From: Clostridia bacterium | GTDB lineage: Bacteria; Bacillota; Clostridia; Oscillospirales; Acutalibacteraceae | Assembly: GCA_900770255.1 (NCBI GenBank) | Contig: CAAGJN010000064.1 | Span: 1 to 19,127, forward strand | Length of the DNA: 19,127 nucleotides | Direction: 5' to 3' | In this document: positions 1-10,126 of the stretch, piece by piece | Numbering within the stretch: position 1 is the stretch's first letter | How the letters are laid out: each line of letters begins with the position of its first letter | Notes under the pieces: generated by a model | Seen by the model: the letters and a program-made list of their open reading frames with translations, nothing else | Databases searched by the model: none | Told to the model about the DNA's origin: nothing | Translations under genes and position numbers: made by a program

Positions 1-355
1 CGATGACTGCGGGCTCAAATTTATTTGAGACGACCGCCGACCTTATCCCGAGCCTTTGCAGCTCTCCGAGAAGCTCGATAATGCCCGGATACGGCGCGGT
101 GATGTTGGCCATATTGTTTCTGTAATGCTCCTTGAAAACGGCGAGGCACTGCTCCTCGGCTGCTTTGTCCGTGCCCTCGGGGACAGCAAGATGAATGAGT
201 CTAGCCACTCCGTTTCCGACGAAACGGCGCACCTCGTCCGTGCTGCGCTGCGGGAAGCCGAGCTGCTCAAGCGCAAAATTTGTGCTGTCGCGCAGATCCT
301 CGAGCGTGTTCAAAAGCGTGCCGTCGAGGTCAAATATAATATAATTGTATCTCAT
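1..355 (-). CDS. HAD-family phosphatase, phosphoglycolate phosphatase-like (partial)
   Basis: The first 118 codons are present; the gene runs off the left edge, so no stop is seen. The product starts MRYNYIIFDLDGTLLNT. The DLDGT motif at residues 9-13 is HAD motif I, with the nucleophilic Asp first and the general-acid Asp third. A VVSNK stretch near residue 110 fits motif II. The segment between them looks like the alpha-helical C1-type cap of the PGP/PpaX/Gph subgroup. Such enzymes hydrolyse small phosphate esters such as phosphoglycolate, or pyrophosphate in PpaX; the substrate cannot be read from this fragment. The start is an ATG at 355-353 with a GGAG SD at 367-364. The gene is divergent from hrcA and has its own promoter, so it is probably not part of the heat-shock operon. 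Confidence 0.85.
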   Translation of the reverse strand, partial: MRYNYIIFDLDGTLLNTLEDLRDSTNFALEQLGFPQRSTDEVRRFVGNGVARLIHLAVPEGTDKAAEEQCLAVFKEHYRNNMANITAPYPGIIELLGELQRLGIRSAVVSNKFEPAVI

Positions 356-400
356 GCTTATCACTCCGGGTGTTTATCTGCTGTTTTTGCGTGCAACATT

Positions 401-428
401 ATTATATCGCGGTTTTTTGTCCTGTCAA
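401..428 (-). promoter_or_regulatory. Sigma-A promoter of the HAD gene
   Basis: On the minus strand a TTGACA -35 box (428-423) and a TATAAT -10 box (406-401) are separated by 16 bp. Both hexamers match the consensus. The predicted start near 394 leaves a leader of about 40 nt before the ATG at 355. Confidence 0.75.
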
Positions 429-461
429 TGCGAAGTTCACAAAGTGTTTACAATTAAATTG

Positions 462-490
462 TTGACAAAATCCGTGTGTGGTTGTATAGT
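462..490 (+). promoter_or_regulatory. Sigma-A promoter of the hrcA-grpE-dnaK-dnaJ operon
   Basis: TTGACA at 462-467 and TATAGT at 485-490 are separated by 17 bp, which is close to ideal for the vegetative sigma factor. Transcription should begin near 497, a few bases before the CIRCE operator. It is back to back with the HAD promoter at 401-428. Confidence 0.85.
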
Positions 491-502
491 ATAAATTGTA
501 AG

Positions 503-529
503 TTAGCACTCGGGAAGTTTGAGTGCTAA
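503..529 (+). promoter_or_regulatory. CIRCE operator (HrcA binding site)
   Basis: TTAGCACTC, a 9-nt spacer and GAGTGCTAA form the canonical CIRCE inverted repeat with no mismatch. HrcA binds this element to repress class I heat-shock genes. It lies at the predicted transcript start of the operon that encodes HrcA, so the system is autoregulated. I saw no second copy in the window. Confidence 0.97.
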
Positions 530-556
530 CGAGCGAAAAACGGAAGGCAGAGACAT

Positions 557-1582
557 ATGGAGTTAAGCGAGAGAAAACAGAAAATTCTCGGAGCCGTAGT
601 CGAGCAGTATATAAAGACGGGCGAGCCCGTCGGTTCAAAGGCGCTGCTCGATAGCCTTGATATGTCCGTGTCATCCGCTACGGTGCGCAATGAGATGGCG
701 GATCTTAGCTATCTGGGATTGCTCGATCAGCCGCACACCTCGGCCGGCCGTGTCCCGACAAGCGAGGGTTACCGCTACTATGTAGACAACCTCATTCCCA
801 AGGTTGAGCTGAGCGATGACATGCGCAGACTCATCGATGCGGGCGTCAAAAACTCGGGCGGAGATCCCGAATGTCTGCTCAAGCATGCGGGCGAGACGAT
901 AGCTTATCTTACAAAGTGCGCCGCCGTGATGACAACGCCATCCGGCGAGAACACAAAGATAAAGCGCGTCGAGCTTGTGCCTGTATCGACTCATGCGGTC
1001 ATGATCGTGCTGCTGACGACGAACGGAATTCTCAGAAGCAAGCTGTTCAGGATCGACGCCGGAATTGACGCGACGCTGTGTGAGAATTTCTACAACGTCT
1101 CAAATGCGGCGCTCATCGGCGTGCCGGTCAGCAAACTGACCCCGGCCTATCTCCAGTCGCTTGCAGCGCGGCTCGGCATGGATCTTCTCGCGATGTTCCC
1201 GATGCTCTCGGCAGTCGCGGAACTCTCACAGAGCGCAGCGCAGCCGCACGTGCTCCTCTCCGGCCAGTCGAATCTGCTGCACCACATGGAGTATGTCGGC
1301 AGGGCGTATGAGCTGCTCGAGTTTCTCAACAGAGGCGAGCCGCTCGAGGCGCTGATAGAGCAGACCCGCGGCAACTTCCAGATAAGGATCGGCAGGGAGA
1401 ATGGCTTCAGGCAGCTCGACAATTCGAGCGTGATCCTCGCAAGATACGATATCGGCGAAGGATGCGGAGGCTCGATAGGAATTATCGGCCCGACAAGAAT
1501 GGATTACCGCAGACTGGTTCCCGGTCTTAAATATATCTCGGGGCTCATCGGCAAGACGATGGAAAAGGCGCTCGAGGAATAA
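557..1582 (+). CDS. hrcA: Heat-inducible transcription repressor HrcA
   Basis: This 341-residue protein has the usual HrcA length. It represses CIRCE-controlled chaperone genes, and in known systems its folding depends on GroE, which lets it sense heat stress. The N-terminus (about residues 1-75) is a winged helix-turn-helix with the family pattern ERKQKILGAVVEQYIKTGEP, then SSATVRNEMADL and SAGRVPTSEGYRYYVD. The remainder fits the GAF-like dimerisation region and inserted domain, including VILARYDIGEG and GPTRMDYRRLVP near the C-terminus. The ATG at 557 has a GGAAGG SD at 542-547. It is the first gene of the operon, directly downstream of a perfect CIRCE and 17 nt upstream of grpE. Confidence 0.97.
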   Translation: MELSERKQKILGAVVEQYIKTGEPVGSKALLDSLDMSVSSATVRNEMADLSYLGLLDQPHTSAGRVPTSEGYRYYVDNLIPKVELSDDMRRLIDAGVKNSGGDPECLLKHAGETIAYLTKCAAVMTTPSGENTKIKRVELVPVSTHAVMIVLLTTNGILRSKLFRIDAGIDATLCENFYNVSNAALIGVPVSKLTPAYLQSLAARLGMDLLAMFPMLSAVAELSQSAAQPHVLLSGQSNLLHHMEYVGRAYELLEFLNRGEPLEALIEQTRGNFQIRIGRENGFRQLDNSSVILARYDIGEGCGGSIGIIGPTRMDYRRLVPGLKYISGLIGKTMEKALEE

Positions 1583-1599
1583 CGAAAGGAATGTAATCG

Positions 1600-2193
1600 A
1601 TGAGCGAAAGCACGAAGAAGCCCGAGCAGGAAGAGCAGGCGGAACAGGCGGAAGAAAAAAAGCTGGTCGAGACTTCACCGTCTCAGGATGATAAAAAGAC
1701 TGAGAAAAAAGCCTCCAAGGTCTCAAAGAAAGACCGTATATCGGAACTCGAGAAGGAGCTCGAGGAGGCACAGAAGTCGTTAAAGGAGAGCGGGGAGAAT
1801 TTCCTGCGCCTCGCCGCGGAATATGACAACTTCCGCAAGCGCTCTATACGCGAGAAAGACGATATAAAGATCCGCTCAAAGACGGATGTGGTTGAAAAGC
1901 TGCTCCCGGTCATAGATAATTTCGAGCGCGCGGCGATGAACGCCGAGGCCGACGCCGACAGCTACCGCAAGGGTATCGAGATGATATACAGGCAGTTTGG
2001 CGATATCCTGACTGCGCTCGGTATCGAGGCTTTCGGCGAGGAGGGCGACGCCTTCGACCCGAACATCCACTCGGCCGTTATGCACGTCGAGGATGAGAAC
2101 GTCGGCGAGAACGTCATCGTCAAGGTGTTCACAAAGGGCTATAAGCTCGACGACACGGTCATCAGACCCGCAGTCGTTCAGGTTGCCAACTGA
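1600..2193 (+). CDS. grpE: Nucleotide exchange factor GrpE
   Basis: This 197-residue cytosolic cochaperone releases ADP from DnaK. The first 60 or so residues are a charged Lys/Glu-rich tail typical of GrpE. A long coiled-coil helix follows, with the family stretch FLRLAAEYDNFRKRSIREKD. Then come the four-helix dimer region (VVEKLLPVIDNFERA) and the beta-wing domain with FDPNIHSAVMHVED and the terminal GYKLDDTVIRPAVVQVAN. The ATG at 1600 has a GAAAGGA SD at 1584-1590. An ATG at 1591 is followed at once by a stop and is not a start. The gene sits between hrcA and dnaK in the standard Firmicute order. Confidence 0.97.
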   Translation: MSESTKKPEQEEQAEQAEEKKLVETSPSQDDKKTEKKASKVSKKDRISELEKELEEAQKSLKESGENFLRLAAEYDNFRKRSIREKDDIKIRSKTDVVEKLLPVIDNFERAAMNAEADADSYRKGIEMIYRQFGDILTALGIEAFGEEGDAFDPNIHSAVMHVEDENVGENVIVKVFTKGYKLDDTVIRPAVVQVAN

Positions 2194-2254
2194 TGCTGAG
2201 AGGCATTTTTGGATATATTAAATTAACAATTCATTACTTCGGAGGTAATTTATC

Positions 2255-4108
<1,854 letters not shown>

Positions 4109-4121
4109 TCCGACAATGTGT

Positions 4122-4224
4122 AATTTTGCGTGATATTGCGTTGCAGAGCCGTGCGAATTTCGGTCACGTGCGCCGCGTACGCTCCTTCATTCACTCGGCT
4201 CTGCGTCTTGTCTCGCACAAAATT
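4122..4224 (+). ncRNA. Nested hairpin in the dnaK-dnaJ spacer
   Basis: Three nested stems can be drawn. The outer stem pairs 4122-4132 with 4214-4224 (11 positions, one mismatch and one G-U). The middle stem is a perfect 9-bp GCAGAGCCG/CGGCTCTGC (4143-4151 with 4196-4204). The apical stem pairs CGTGCG with CGTACG across a 3-nt loop (4167-4181, one G-U). No T-run follows, so it is not an intrinsic terminator. It could tune dnaK versus dnaJ levels by mRNA processing or protection, or be a copy of a dispersed palindromic repeat. I do not recognise a named RNA family. Confidence 0.5.
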
Positions 4225-4273
4225 CCGCTGTTGTCTGCATGGATTAGGTACTGGAAATTTGAGTTTTTATTAT

Positions 4274-4298
4274 GAGGGGTCGTTTGACACGATCCCTC
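4274..4298 (+). other. Hairpin upstream of the dnaJ ribosome binding site
   Basis: GAGGGGTCGT (4274-4283) and ACGATCCCTC (4289-4298) form a 10-bp stem with one G-U pair and a 5-nt loop. No T-run follows, so termination is unlikely. It ends about 20 nt before the dnaJ SD, at the position of mRNA stabiliser or processing hairpins. Its function is inferred only. Confidence 0.5.
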
Positions 4299-4332
4299 GG
4301 TATACATTGTAAGAAAAAAGGAGTAATTTCCC

Positions 4333-5478
4333 TTGGCTGAAAAAAGAGATTTTTATGAGGTACTCGGGGTCAGCAAAAATGCTACTGAGGACGAGATAAA
4401 AAAAGCATATCGTCAGAAGGCGAAGCAGTATCACCCCGACCTTAATCCCGGTGACGCTGACGCCGAGGCGAAATTCAAGGAGGTCAACGAGGCCTACGAG
4501 GTACTCTCCGACAAGGATAAGCGCGGCAGATATGACCAGTTCGGCCACGCCGGCGTCGATCCTAACTTCGGCGCGGGCGGCGGCGCAGGCGGTTGGGGTA
4601 CCGGCGCAGGCGGAATGGACTTTGACCTCGGTGATATTTTCGGCAGCTTTTTCGGCGGCGGCTTCGGCGGAGGACGCTCGAACCCCGATGCGCCCAGACG
4701 CGGCGAGGATGTTCAGGCGCGGGTTACGATATCGTTTGAAGAGGCCGCAAAGGGCTGCAAGCGCAAGGTGGAGATCCATCGCATCGAGACCTGCCCCGAC
4801 TGCGGCGGCTCGGGCGCCCAGAAGGGCTCAAGCCCCCAGACCTGCCCCGACTGCGGCGGCAGAGGTCAGGTGAATGTTCAGCAAAGAACGCCGTTCGGTG
4901 TGATATCGACCACAAAGGTGTGCCCGAAGTGCGGCGGCAAGGGTAAGATCGTTGACAAACCCTGCCAGAAGTGCCGCGGCGGCGGACGTGTTTCAAAACG
5001 CCGCGAGCTCGAGGTCAACATTCCCGCCGGCATCGACGACAGACAGACTATCTCGATCCGCGGAGAGGGCAGCATGGGCGCTAACGGCGGCGCGTCCGGC
5101 GATCTTCACGTCACCGTGTTCGTCAGGCCGCACCCGTTTTTCGAGCGCGACGGATATAATGTGTGGTATGACTGCAAGGTCAACTTCGTGCAGGCCGCTC
5201 TTGGTGACAGCATCATGATTCCGACCCTTGACGGCAAGGTCAAAATGGATCTGCCTGCGGGCACTCAGCCCGGAGCTGTTATGACGCTCAAGGGCAAGGG
5301 TATTCAGTATCTGAACTCCCGCGGCAGAGGCGACCAGCATATCCGCATAATAGTTGAAGTTCCGAAGAATCTTTCACCCGTTCAGCGCGAGGCGCTTAAG
5401 AATTTCAAGGACGCGATGGGCTACAGCGACGTCACGCCCGATGAAAAACGGGGATTTTTCGGCAAAAAGAAAAAATAA
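4333..5478 (+). CDS. dnaJ: Hsp40 cochaperone DnaJ
   Basis: This 381-residue type I DnaJ delivers substrates to DnaK and stimulates its ATPase. The J domain (about 1-70) contains the HPD tripeptide at 34-36. A Gly/Phe-rich linker follows (about 75-115). The zinc-binding region (about 154-218) has four CxxCxGxG repeats: CPDCGGSG, CPDCGGRG, CPKCGGKG and CQKCRGGG. The C-terminal substrate-binding domains follow and end in a lysine-rich tail. Translation should start at TTG 4333, because an AGGAG SD at 4319-4323 lies 9 nt upstream and the encoded AEKRDFYEVLGV matches the family N-terminus. It is the last gene of the operon, followed by a terminator. Confidence 0.98.
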   Translation: MAEKRDFYEVLGVSKNATEDEIKKAYRQKAKQYHPDLNPGDADAEAKFKEVNEAYEVLSDKDKRGRYDQFGHAGVDPNFGAGGGAGGWGTGAGGMDFDLGDIFGSFFGGGFGGGRSNPDAPRRGEDVQARVTISFEEAAKGCKRKVEIHRIETCPDCGGSGAQKGSSPQTCPDCGGRGQVNVQQRTPFGVISTTKVCPKCGGKGKIVDKPCQKCRGGGRVSKRRELEVNIPAGIDDRQTISIRGEGSMGANGGASGDLHVTVFVRPHPFFERDGYNVWYDCKVNFVQAALGDSIMIPTLDGKVKMDLPAGTQPGAVMTLKGKGIQYLNSRGRGDQHIRIIVEVPKNLSPVQREALKNFKDAMGYSDVTPDEKRGFFGKKKK

Positions 5479-5508
5479 TCAGACGGTCGGCTATCCGTGA
5501 CCGCCTTC

Positions 5509-5543
5509 GACCGGAACGGCTGTACCGCTCCGGTCATATTTTT
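5509..5543 (+). terminator. Intrinsic terminator after dnaJ
   Basis: GACCGGA (5509-5515) pairs with TCCGGTC (5529-5535), and an inner CGG/CCG extends the stem after one mismatch. ATATTTTT follows, with a T-run at 5539-5543. It closes the heat-shock operon. A smaller CGGTC/GACCG inverted repeat lies just upstream at about 5484-5503. Confidence 0.8.
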
Positions 5544-5599
5544 AATAAGGACAAGTCCGATATTCCTTTATTTTACGGGTTTTCTGCCCGCTGTTTCGG

Positions 5600-5628
5600 T
5601 TGACGGGGCGGGCGTTATGAAGTATAAT
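5600..5628 (+). promoter_or_regulatory. Sigma-A promoter of lon-engB-lysA
   Basis: TTGACG (5600-5605) and TATAAT (5623-5628) are separated by 17 bp. The predicted start near 5635 gives a leader of about 70 nt. An inverted repeat, GCCCGC (5586-5591) and GCGGGC (5608-5613), straddles the -35 box and could be a regulator site. I saw neither a CIRCE nor a CtsR-type box here. Confidence 0.8.
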
Positions 5629-5707
5629 AAAAAAATAAGAAGTTATATACGTTAATTGATATACAGGCCGCAAAACGCGGCGACTAATGAAAAAGGAAGA
5701 TATTTTT

Positions 5708-8146
5708 ATGGAAGACAATTTTGAAACTGCTGCGCTTGTGATGCCCACCGTGGCGCTGCGCGGGCTTGTGGTGTTCCCGGGCATGCAGCTGCATTTTGAT
5801 GTCGGCAGGGAGAAGTCGATATCGGCACTCAGAGCCGCGCTTGCAGGTGACAGGAGGATATTCCTTGTTGCTCAAAAGGATATAGCAAATGACGATCCCG
5901 AATACAGGGATCTTTATAAAACAGGCGTTGTTGCGACCGTTACCCGCGTTGTAAAACTGCCGGGGGAGGGTGACGTGGTGCGCGTGTCTGTCAAGGGCAT
6001 GTTCCGCGCCTATCTCAACGGAATAATCTCCTCCGAGCCGCATCTCATGGGCGCTCTGCACGCCTGTGCCGTGCGCAAATACAACGAGGACGACGAGTAC
6101 GGTCAAGCGCTCGTCAGAAGCGCCAAAAGCATCTTCGAGGGCTATGCGCAGAATGCGCCTCAGCTCTCTCCCGATGTGGTGCTCTCCGTGCTCAGCTTCA
6201 CTCATCCCGGCGAGATGGCCGATTACATAGCCGGCAACATAGCCCTCGAGTATGAGGACAGGCAGCTCATCCTCGATGAGCTCAACCCCGTGAAACGTCT
6301 CGAAAAGCTCTGCGTGCTGCTTCTCAAGGAGTCGCGCCTGCTCGAATATGAGGAGGAGATCCAGGAGAAGGTGCAGAAGCAGATGGACGACAGCCAGCGC
6401 GAGTATTATCTTCGCGAGCAGCTGAAGGTCATCTCATCTCAGCTCAACAACGGCATTTCCCCGGAGGAGGAGATCCAGGAGTTCCGCGACAGAATCGCGA
6501 CGCTGCCCATTGACGACTCTTCAAAGGATAAGCTTCAGCGCGAGTGCGACAGGCTTGAGCGCTACGCCGTGCAGTCGCCCGAGGCTGCGGTGAGCAGAAA
6601 TTATCTTGAGACCTGCCTTAACCTGCCGTGGGGAAAGTTCACAAAGGACAATCTCGATTTAAACCGCGCCGAAAAGATACTTGACGCCGACCACTACGGC
6701 CTCAAAAAGGTCAAGGAGCGCATACTCGAGTTTATGGCGGTGCGCGCTCTTGCGCCCGATGTCACCGGCCAGATAATCTGCCTTGTCGGCCCTCCCGGAG
6801 TCGGCAAAACGTCGATTGCCAAGTCGATAGCACGCGCGATGGGCAGAAAGTATGCCCGCATATCGCTCGGCGGCGTGCACGATGAGGCCGAGATACGCGG
6901 CCACAGGAAGACATATATCGGCTCGATGCCCGGCCGCATAATCTCGGCCGTTCAGCAGGCGGGCACGTCAAATCCGCTGATCCTCCTCGACGAGGTCGAC
7001 AAGCTCGGCAGTGACTACAAGGGCGATCCGTCCTCCGCGCTGCTCGAGGTGCTCGACGCTGAGCAGAATTTCGCATTCAGAGACAACTATCTTGAGATAC
7101 CCTACGATCTGAGCAGGGTGCTGTTCATAACGACCGCCAACGTCGCGTCGGATATCCCGGCCCCGCTCTACGACCGCATGGAGGTCATTGAGCTCGGCAG
7201 TTACACGGCCGAGGAGAAGTTTCACATTGCCAAGAAGCATCTTATCCCCAAGCAGCTCAAAAAACACGGCCTCACGGCGCGTCAGCTTCACTTTACCGAC
7301 GGCGCGATAAGAGCTATGATTGACGGTTATACCCGCGAGGCGGGCGTCAGAAGGCTCGAGCAGCAGATAGCCTCCGTGTGCCGCAAGGCCGCAAAGCGAA
7401 TTGCCGGCGGCGAGACGAGGATAAGCGTTAAGGAGAGTGATCTCGGGGAACTGCTCGGCAATCCCAAATACAAGGAAGAAAAACTCAGGGACACAGATGA
7501 AGTCGGCGTTGTCAACGGTCTTGCATGGACTTCGGTAGGCGGCGAACTGCTCGAGGTTGAGGCGGCAGTCCTCGACGGCACGGGCAAACTCGAGCTTACC
7601 GGCTCTCTCGGCGATGTGATGAAGGAGAGCGCGCATGCCGCGATGTCCTATGTGCGTTCCCGCGCCGACAAGCTCGAAATTGACAGCAAATTCTACAAGA
7701 ACAAAGATATACATATCCACTGCCCCGAGGGCGCGGTACCCAAGGACGGCCCGTCTGCGGGCGTCACGATGACCACGGCGCTCGTCTCGGCTCTCACAGG
7801 AGCGCCCGTTCGCCGCAATGTGGCGATGACGGGAGAAGTGACCCTTCGCGGCAGAGTGCTGCCGATCGGCGGGCTCAAGGAGAAGAGCATGGCCGCGTAT
7901 ATCCGCGGTATCGACACGGTCATAATACCCAAGGCGAACGTACCGGATCTCGATGAGGTGGACGATGCGGTCAAGGCTGCGGTCAGGTTCGTGCCCGTGA
8001 GCCACGTTGACGAGGTGCTTGACATAGCCCTCCTGCCGGTTGAGCGCATCAAAGATGAACCCGAGATCGAGGCAAAGCAGGAAAAGCGCGCCGATATTCC
8101 GGCGGGCAGCAAGGGCGGCGATCGAAGAAGCCGCGTGACACAGTGA
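5708..8146 (+). CDS. lon: ATP-dependent endopeptidase Lon
   Basis: This 812-residue LonA-type AAA+ protease degrades misfolded and regulatory proteins in the cytosol. The N-terminal substrate-binding domain begins with MPTVALRGLVVFPGMQLHFD. The AAA+ module shows Walker A GPPGVGKTS (361-369) and Walker B LILLDEVDK (424-432). The protease domain has PKDGPSAG with catalytic Ser683 and GGLKEK with catalytic Lys726, the usual 43-residue separation. I chose ATG 5708 because AAAGGAAG lies about 9 nt upstream. An in-frame ATG at 5687 has no SD and would itself contain that SD in its coding sequence. The polar C-terminal tail is short. The gene starts an operon with engB, 7 nt downstream. Confidence 0.97.
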   Translation: MEDNFETAALVMPTVALRGLVVFPGMQLHFDVGREKSISALRAALAGDRRIFLVAQKDIANDDPEYRDLYKTGVVATVTRVVKLPGEGDVVRVSVKGMFRAYLNGIISSEPHLMGALHACAVRKYNEDDEYGQALVRSAKSIFEGYAQNAPQLSPDVVLSVLSFTHPGEMADYIAGNIALEYEDRQLILDELNPVKRLEKLCVLLLKESRLLEYEEEIQEKVQKQMDDSQREYYLREQLKVISSQLNNGISPEEEIQEFRDRIATLPIDDSSKDKLQRECDRLERYAVQSPEAAVSRNYLETCLNLPWGKFTKDNLDLNRAEKILDADHYGLKKVKERILEFMAVRALAPDVTGQIICLVGPPGVGKTSIAKSIARAMGRKYARISLGGVHDEAEIRGHRKTYIGSMPGRIISAVQQAGTSNPLILLDEVDKLGSDYKGDPSSALLEVLDAEQNFAFRDNYLEIPYDLSRVLFITTANVASDIPAPLYDRMEVIELGSYTAEEKFHIAKKHLIPKQLKKHGLTARQLHFTDGAIRAMIDGYTREAGVRRLEQQIASVCRKAAKRIAGGETRISVKESDLGELLGNPKYKEEKLRDTDEVGVVNGLAWTSVGGELLEVEAAVLDGTGKLELTGSLGDVMKESAHAAMSYVRSRADKLEIDSKFYKNKDIHIHCPEGAVPKDGPSAGVTMTTALVSALTGAPVRRNVAMTGEVTLRGRVLPIGGLKEKSMAAYIRGIDTVIIPKANVPDLDEVDDAVKAAVRFVPVSHVDEVLDIALLPVERIKDEPEIEAKQEKRADIPAGSKGGDRRSRVTQ

Positions 8147-8153
8147 GGTTTTT

Positions 8154-8732
8154 ATGAGATTTGATATTATTGAGTTTGACCGCTCATATGGCACGGCGGC
8201 GCAGCTAAAGCGCTTTGCCGAGCCTGAGATAGTTTTCTCGGGTCGCTCCAACGTCGGCAAGTCGTCGCTGATCAACAAGCTATTCAACCGCAAGAATCTG
8301 GCGCGGGTCAGCTCTGTGCCGGGAAAGACCGTTACGGTCAACTTTTTCAAGGGCGACAAGGTCAATTTTGTTGATCTGCCGGGCTACGGCTACGCAAAGG
8401 CCGCAAAGAGCGAGAAGCTCCGATGGGCTGATCTCATGGAGGGATATTTCAACTCCGGGCGCAACATAGCTCTCGTCGTACAGCTCATAGACTCGCGCCA
8501 CAAGCCCAGCAGGGATGACTACGATATGCTTGATTTTCTCAAGGCGGGCGGCTATAAGACCGTTCTTGTGCTGACTAAGATAGACAAGCTCAACAAGACT
8601 GAACGCAGGGAGCGCCTGGAGGCGTTTAAGGCCGAGCTTGCCGATTATCCGGATTTTGAGACTGTTCCGTTTTCGTCGCAGACCGGCGAGGGCGTTGACG
8701 CTCTTAAAAAAATAATAGACAGCTCTGTGTGA
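8154..8732 (+). CDS. engB: Ribosome biogenesis GTPase EngB/YsxC
   Basis: This 192-residue TRAFAC-class GTPase is needed for late assembly of the large ribosomal subunit. The G motifs are in order: G1 GRSNVGKSS (30-38), the PGKTVTVNFF switch I region with the G2 Thr (about 56-65), G3 DLPGYG (74-79) and G4 TKID (141-144). A FSSQTGEG stretch near the C-terminus fits G5. Length and N-terminus are normal for the family. The ATG at 8154 is 7 nt after the lon stop with only a weak SD (GTGAGG), so translational coupling to lon is likely. Its neighbour lon is the common Firmicute arrangement. Confidence 0.96.
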   Translation: MRFDIIEFDRSYGTAAQLKRFAEPEIVFSGRSNVGKSSLINKLFNRKNLARVSSVPGKTVTVNFFKGDKVNFVDLPGYGYAKAAKSEKLRWADLMEGYFNSGRNIALVVQLIDSRHKPSRDDYDMLDFLKAGGYKTVLVLTKIDKLNKTERRERLEAFKAELADYPDFETVPFSSQTGEGVDALKKIIDSSV

Positions 8733-8758
8733 TAACGGAGCCGGAGGTGGGGAAAAGA

Positions 8759-10057
8759 ATGTTTGTTTCCGATTGCATTGAAATCAATGAGAAAGGTCAT
8801 TTGACTGTCGGCGGCTGCGATACCGTTGAGCTTGCACATGAGTACGGTACTCCGCTGTTCGTCTACAGTGAGGATCAGATAAGGCGGAACTGCCGCGATT
8901 TTGTCTCTTCCATCAAGGAGAATTACGGCGGGCACGGCCTTGCGCTCTACGCGAGCAAGGCTTTTTGCTGTAAGAGGATGTGCCGCATCTGCAAAGAAGA
9001 GGGCATGGGACTTGATGTCGTTTCCGGCGGCGAGCTCTACACGGCGCGCGAAGCGGGCTTTCCGATGGATAAGATCTACTTTCACGGCAACAACAAGACG
9101 GAGGATGAGCTTAAATTCGCCGTCGAGAGCGGCGTCGGCCGTATAGTTGTCGATAATATTTTCGAGCTCGAGACTCTTGACAGGATTGCGCGCGGGAGCG
9201 GGAAGAAGATCGGTATTCTCCTTCGCATAAAACCAGGAATAGACGCGCACACGCACAATTTTATACGCACCGGGCAGATAGATTCAAAGTTCGGCTTTGC
9301 GCTTGAGACAGGCGAGGCTATGGATGCGGTTGTAAAGGCACTTAGCTTTACGGGAGTTGAGCTCGTCGGTCTGCACTGCCACATCGGCTCGCAGATCTTC
9401 GATATTGACCCGTTTGAGCTGGCGGCCGACGTCATGCTGCATTTCATGGCGAAGATCAAGCAGGAGACGGGCCGCGAACTCAAGGAACTCAACCTCGGCG
9501 GCGGCTTCGGCATCAAATATCTGACATCAGATGCGCCCAAGCCCTTCACCGAATATATGAGAAGAGTGTCTAAGGTTGTCAAAGCGACGTGTCAAGCGCT
9601 CGGACTTGACATGCCGTTTATACTCATTGAACCCGGACGCTCAGTCGTCGGCTCTGCCGCAGTTACGCTCTACACCGTCGGCGGGGTCAAACACATCCCG
9701 AATGTGCGCATCTATGTCTCTGTTGACGGCGGCATGACCGACAACCCGCGCTATATTCTCTATCAGTCAAGCTATGAGGTCATGTGTGCAAACAAGGCGG
9801 ACGAGCCGCGCGATACGACGGTCACCGTCGCGGGCAAATGCTGCGAGAGCGGCGACCTCATCCAGGAGAACGCGCCGCTTCAGCAGGTCGAGCCCGGAGA
9901 TATTCTCGCGGTTCTCTCGACCGGCGCGTATAACTATTCAATGGCTTCGAATTATAACCGCGTCCCGCGCCCGGCGGTTGTTATGGTCTCTGACGGCGAG
10001 CCGTCCCTTGCTATTCGCCGTGAAAGCTATGGGGATATGATCAAAAACGATGTTTGA
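8759..10057 (+). CDS. lysA: Diaminopimelate decarboxylase
   Basis: This 432-residue PLP-dependent enzyme of the alanine racemase-like fold III group converts meso-diaminopimelate to L-lysine. Lys67 in LYASKAF is the Schiff-base lysine. Other family motifs are GLHCHIGSQ, the phosphate-binding NLGGGFG, and EPGRSVVG. CESGD supplies the active-site cysteine from the partner subunit. I chose ATG 8759, with GGAGG at 8743-8747. A GTG at 8729 overlapping the engB stop is in frame but lacks an SD and would add ten atypical residues. It follows engB in the lon operon. The match to lysA is better than to carboxynorspermidine or ornithine-type decarboxylases. Confidence 0.95.
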   Translation: MFVSDCIEINEKGHLTVGGCDTVELAHEYGTPLFVYSEDQIRRNCRDFVSSIKENYGGHGLALYASKAFCCKRMCRICKEEGMGLDVVSGGELYTAREAGFPMDKIYFHGNNKTEDELKFAVESGVGRIVVDNIFELETLDRIARGSGKKIGILLRIKPGIDAHTHNFIRTGQIDSKFGFALETGEAMDAVVKALSFTGVELVGLHCHIGSQIFDIDPFELAADVMLHFMAKIKQETGRELKELNLGGGFGIKYLTSDAPKPFTEYMRRVSKVVKATCQALGLDMPFILIEPGRSVVGSAAVTLYTVGGVKHIPNVRIYVSVDGGMTDNPRYILYQSSYEVMCANKADEPRDTTVTVAGKCCESGDLIQENAPLQQVEPGDILAVLSTGAYNYSMASNYNRVPRPAVVMVSDGEPSLAIRRESYGDMIKNDV

Positions 10058-10079
10058 ACAAGGGAAAAAGCTCTTTATA

Positions 10080-10105
10080 TATGTAAAGTAAAAAGACTTT
10101 ACATA
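10080..10105. repeat. TGTAAAGT palindrome, copy 1 (lysA-lgt gap)
   Basis: The arms TATGTAAAGT (10080-10089) and ACTTTACATA (10096-10105) are perfect complements around a 6-nt centre. It lies 22 nt after the lysA stop and no T-run follows, so it is not an obvious terminator. It shares the TGTAAAG/CTTTACA core with four other sites in the window. Confidence 0.8.
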
Positions 10106-10126
10106 CAGTCACTTAAGGCGGAGAAG

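Noticed and set aside
1226..1771. A 181-codon minus-strand frame across the hrcA-grpE junction
   Set aside because: It is antisense to two certain genes and its Arg/Pro/Ser-rich composition is typical of shadow translation.
4333..5478. Glycine-rich and CxxCxGxG-encoding repeats in dnaJ as a DNA repeat array
   Set aside because: These are the normal Gly/Phe linker and zinc-binding repeats of the DnaJ family.
6968..8365. A 465-codon open frame on the minus strand, opposite lon and engB
   Set aside because: It lies wholly antisense to two intact, well-conserved genes, has no SD-based start or family features, and is explained by the codon bias of the sense genes.
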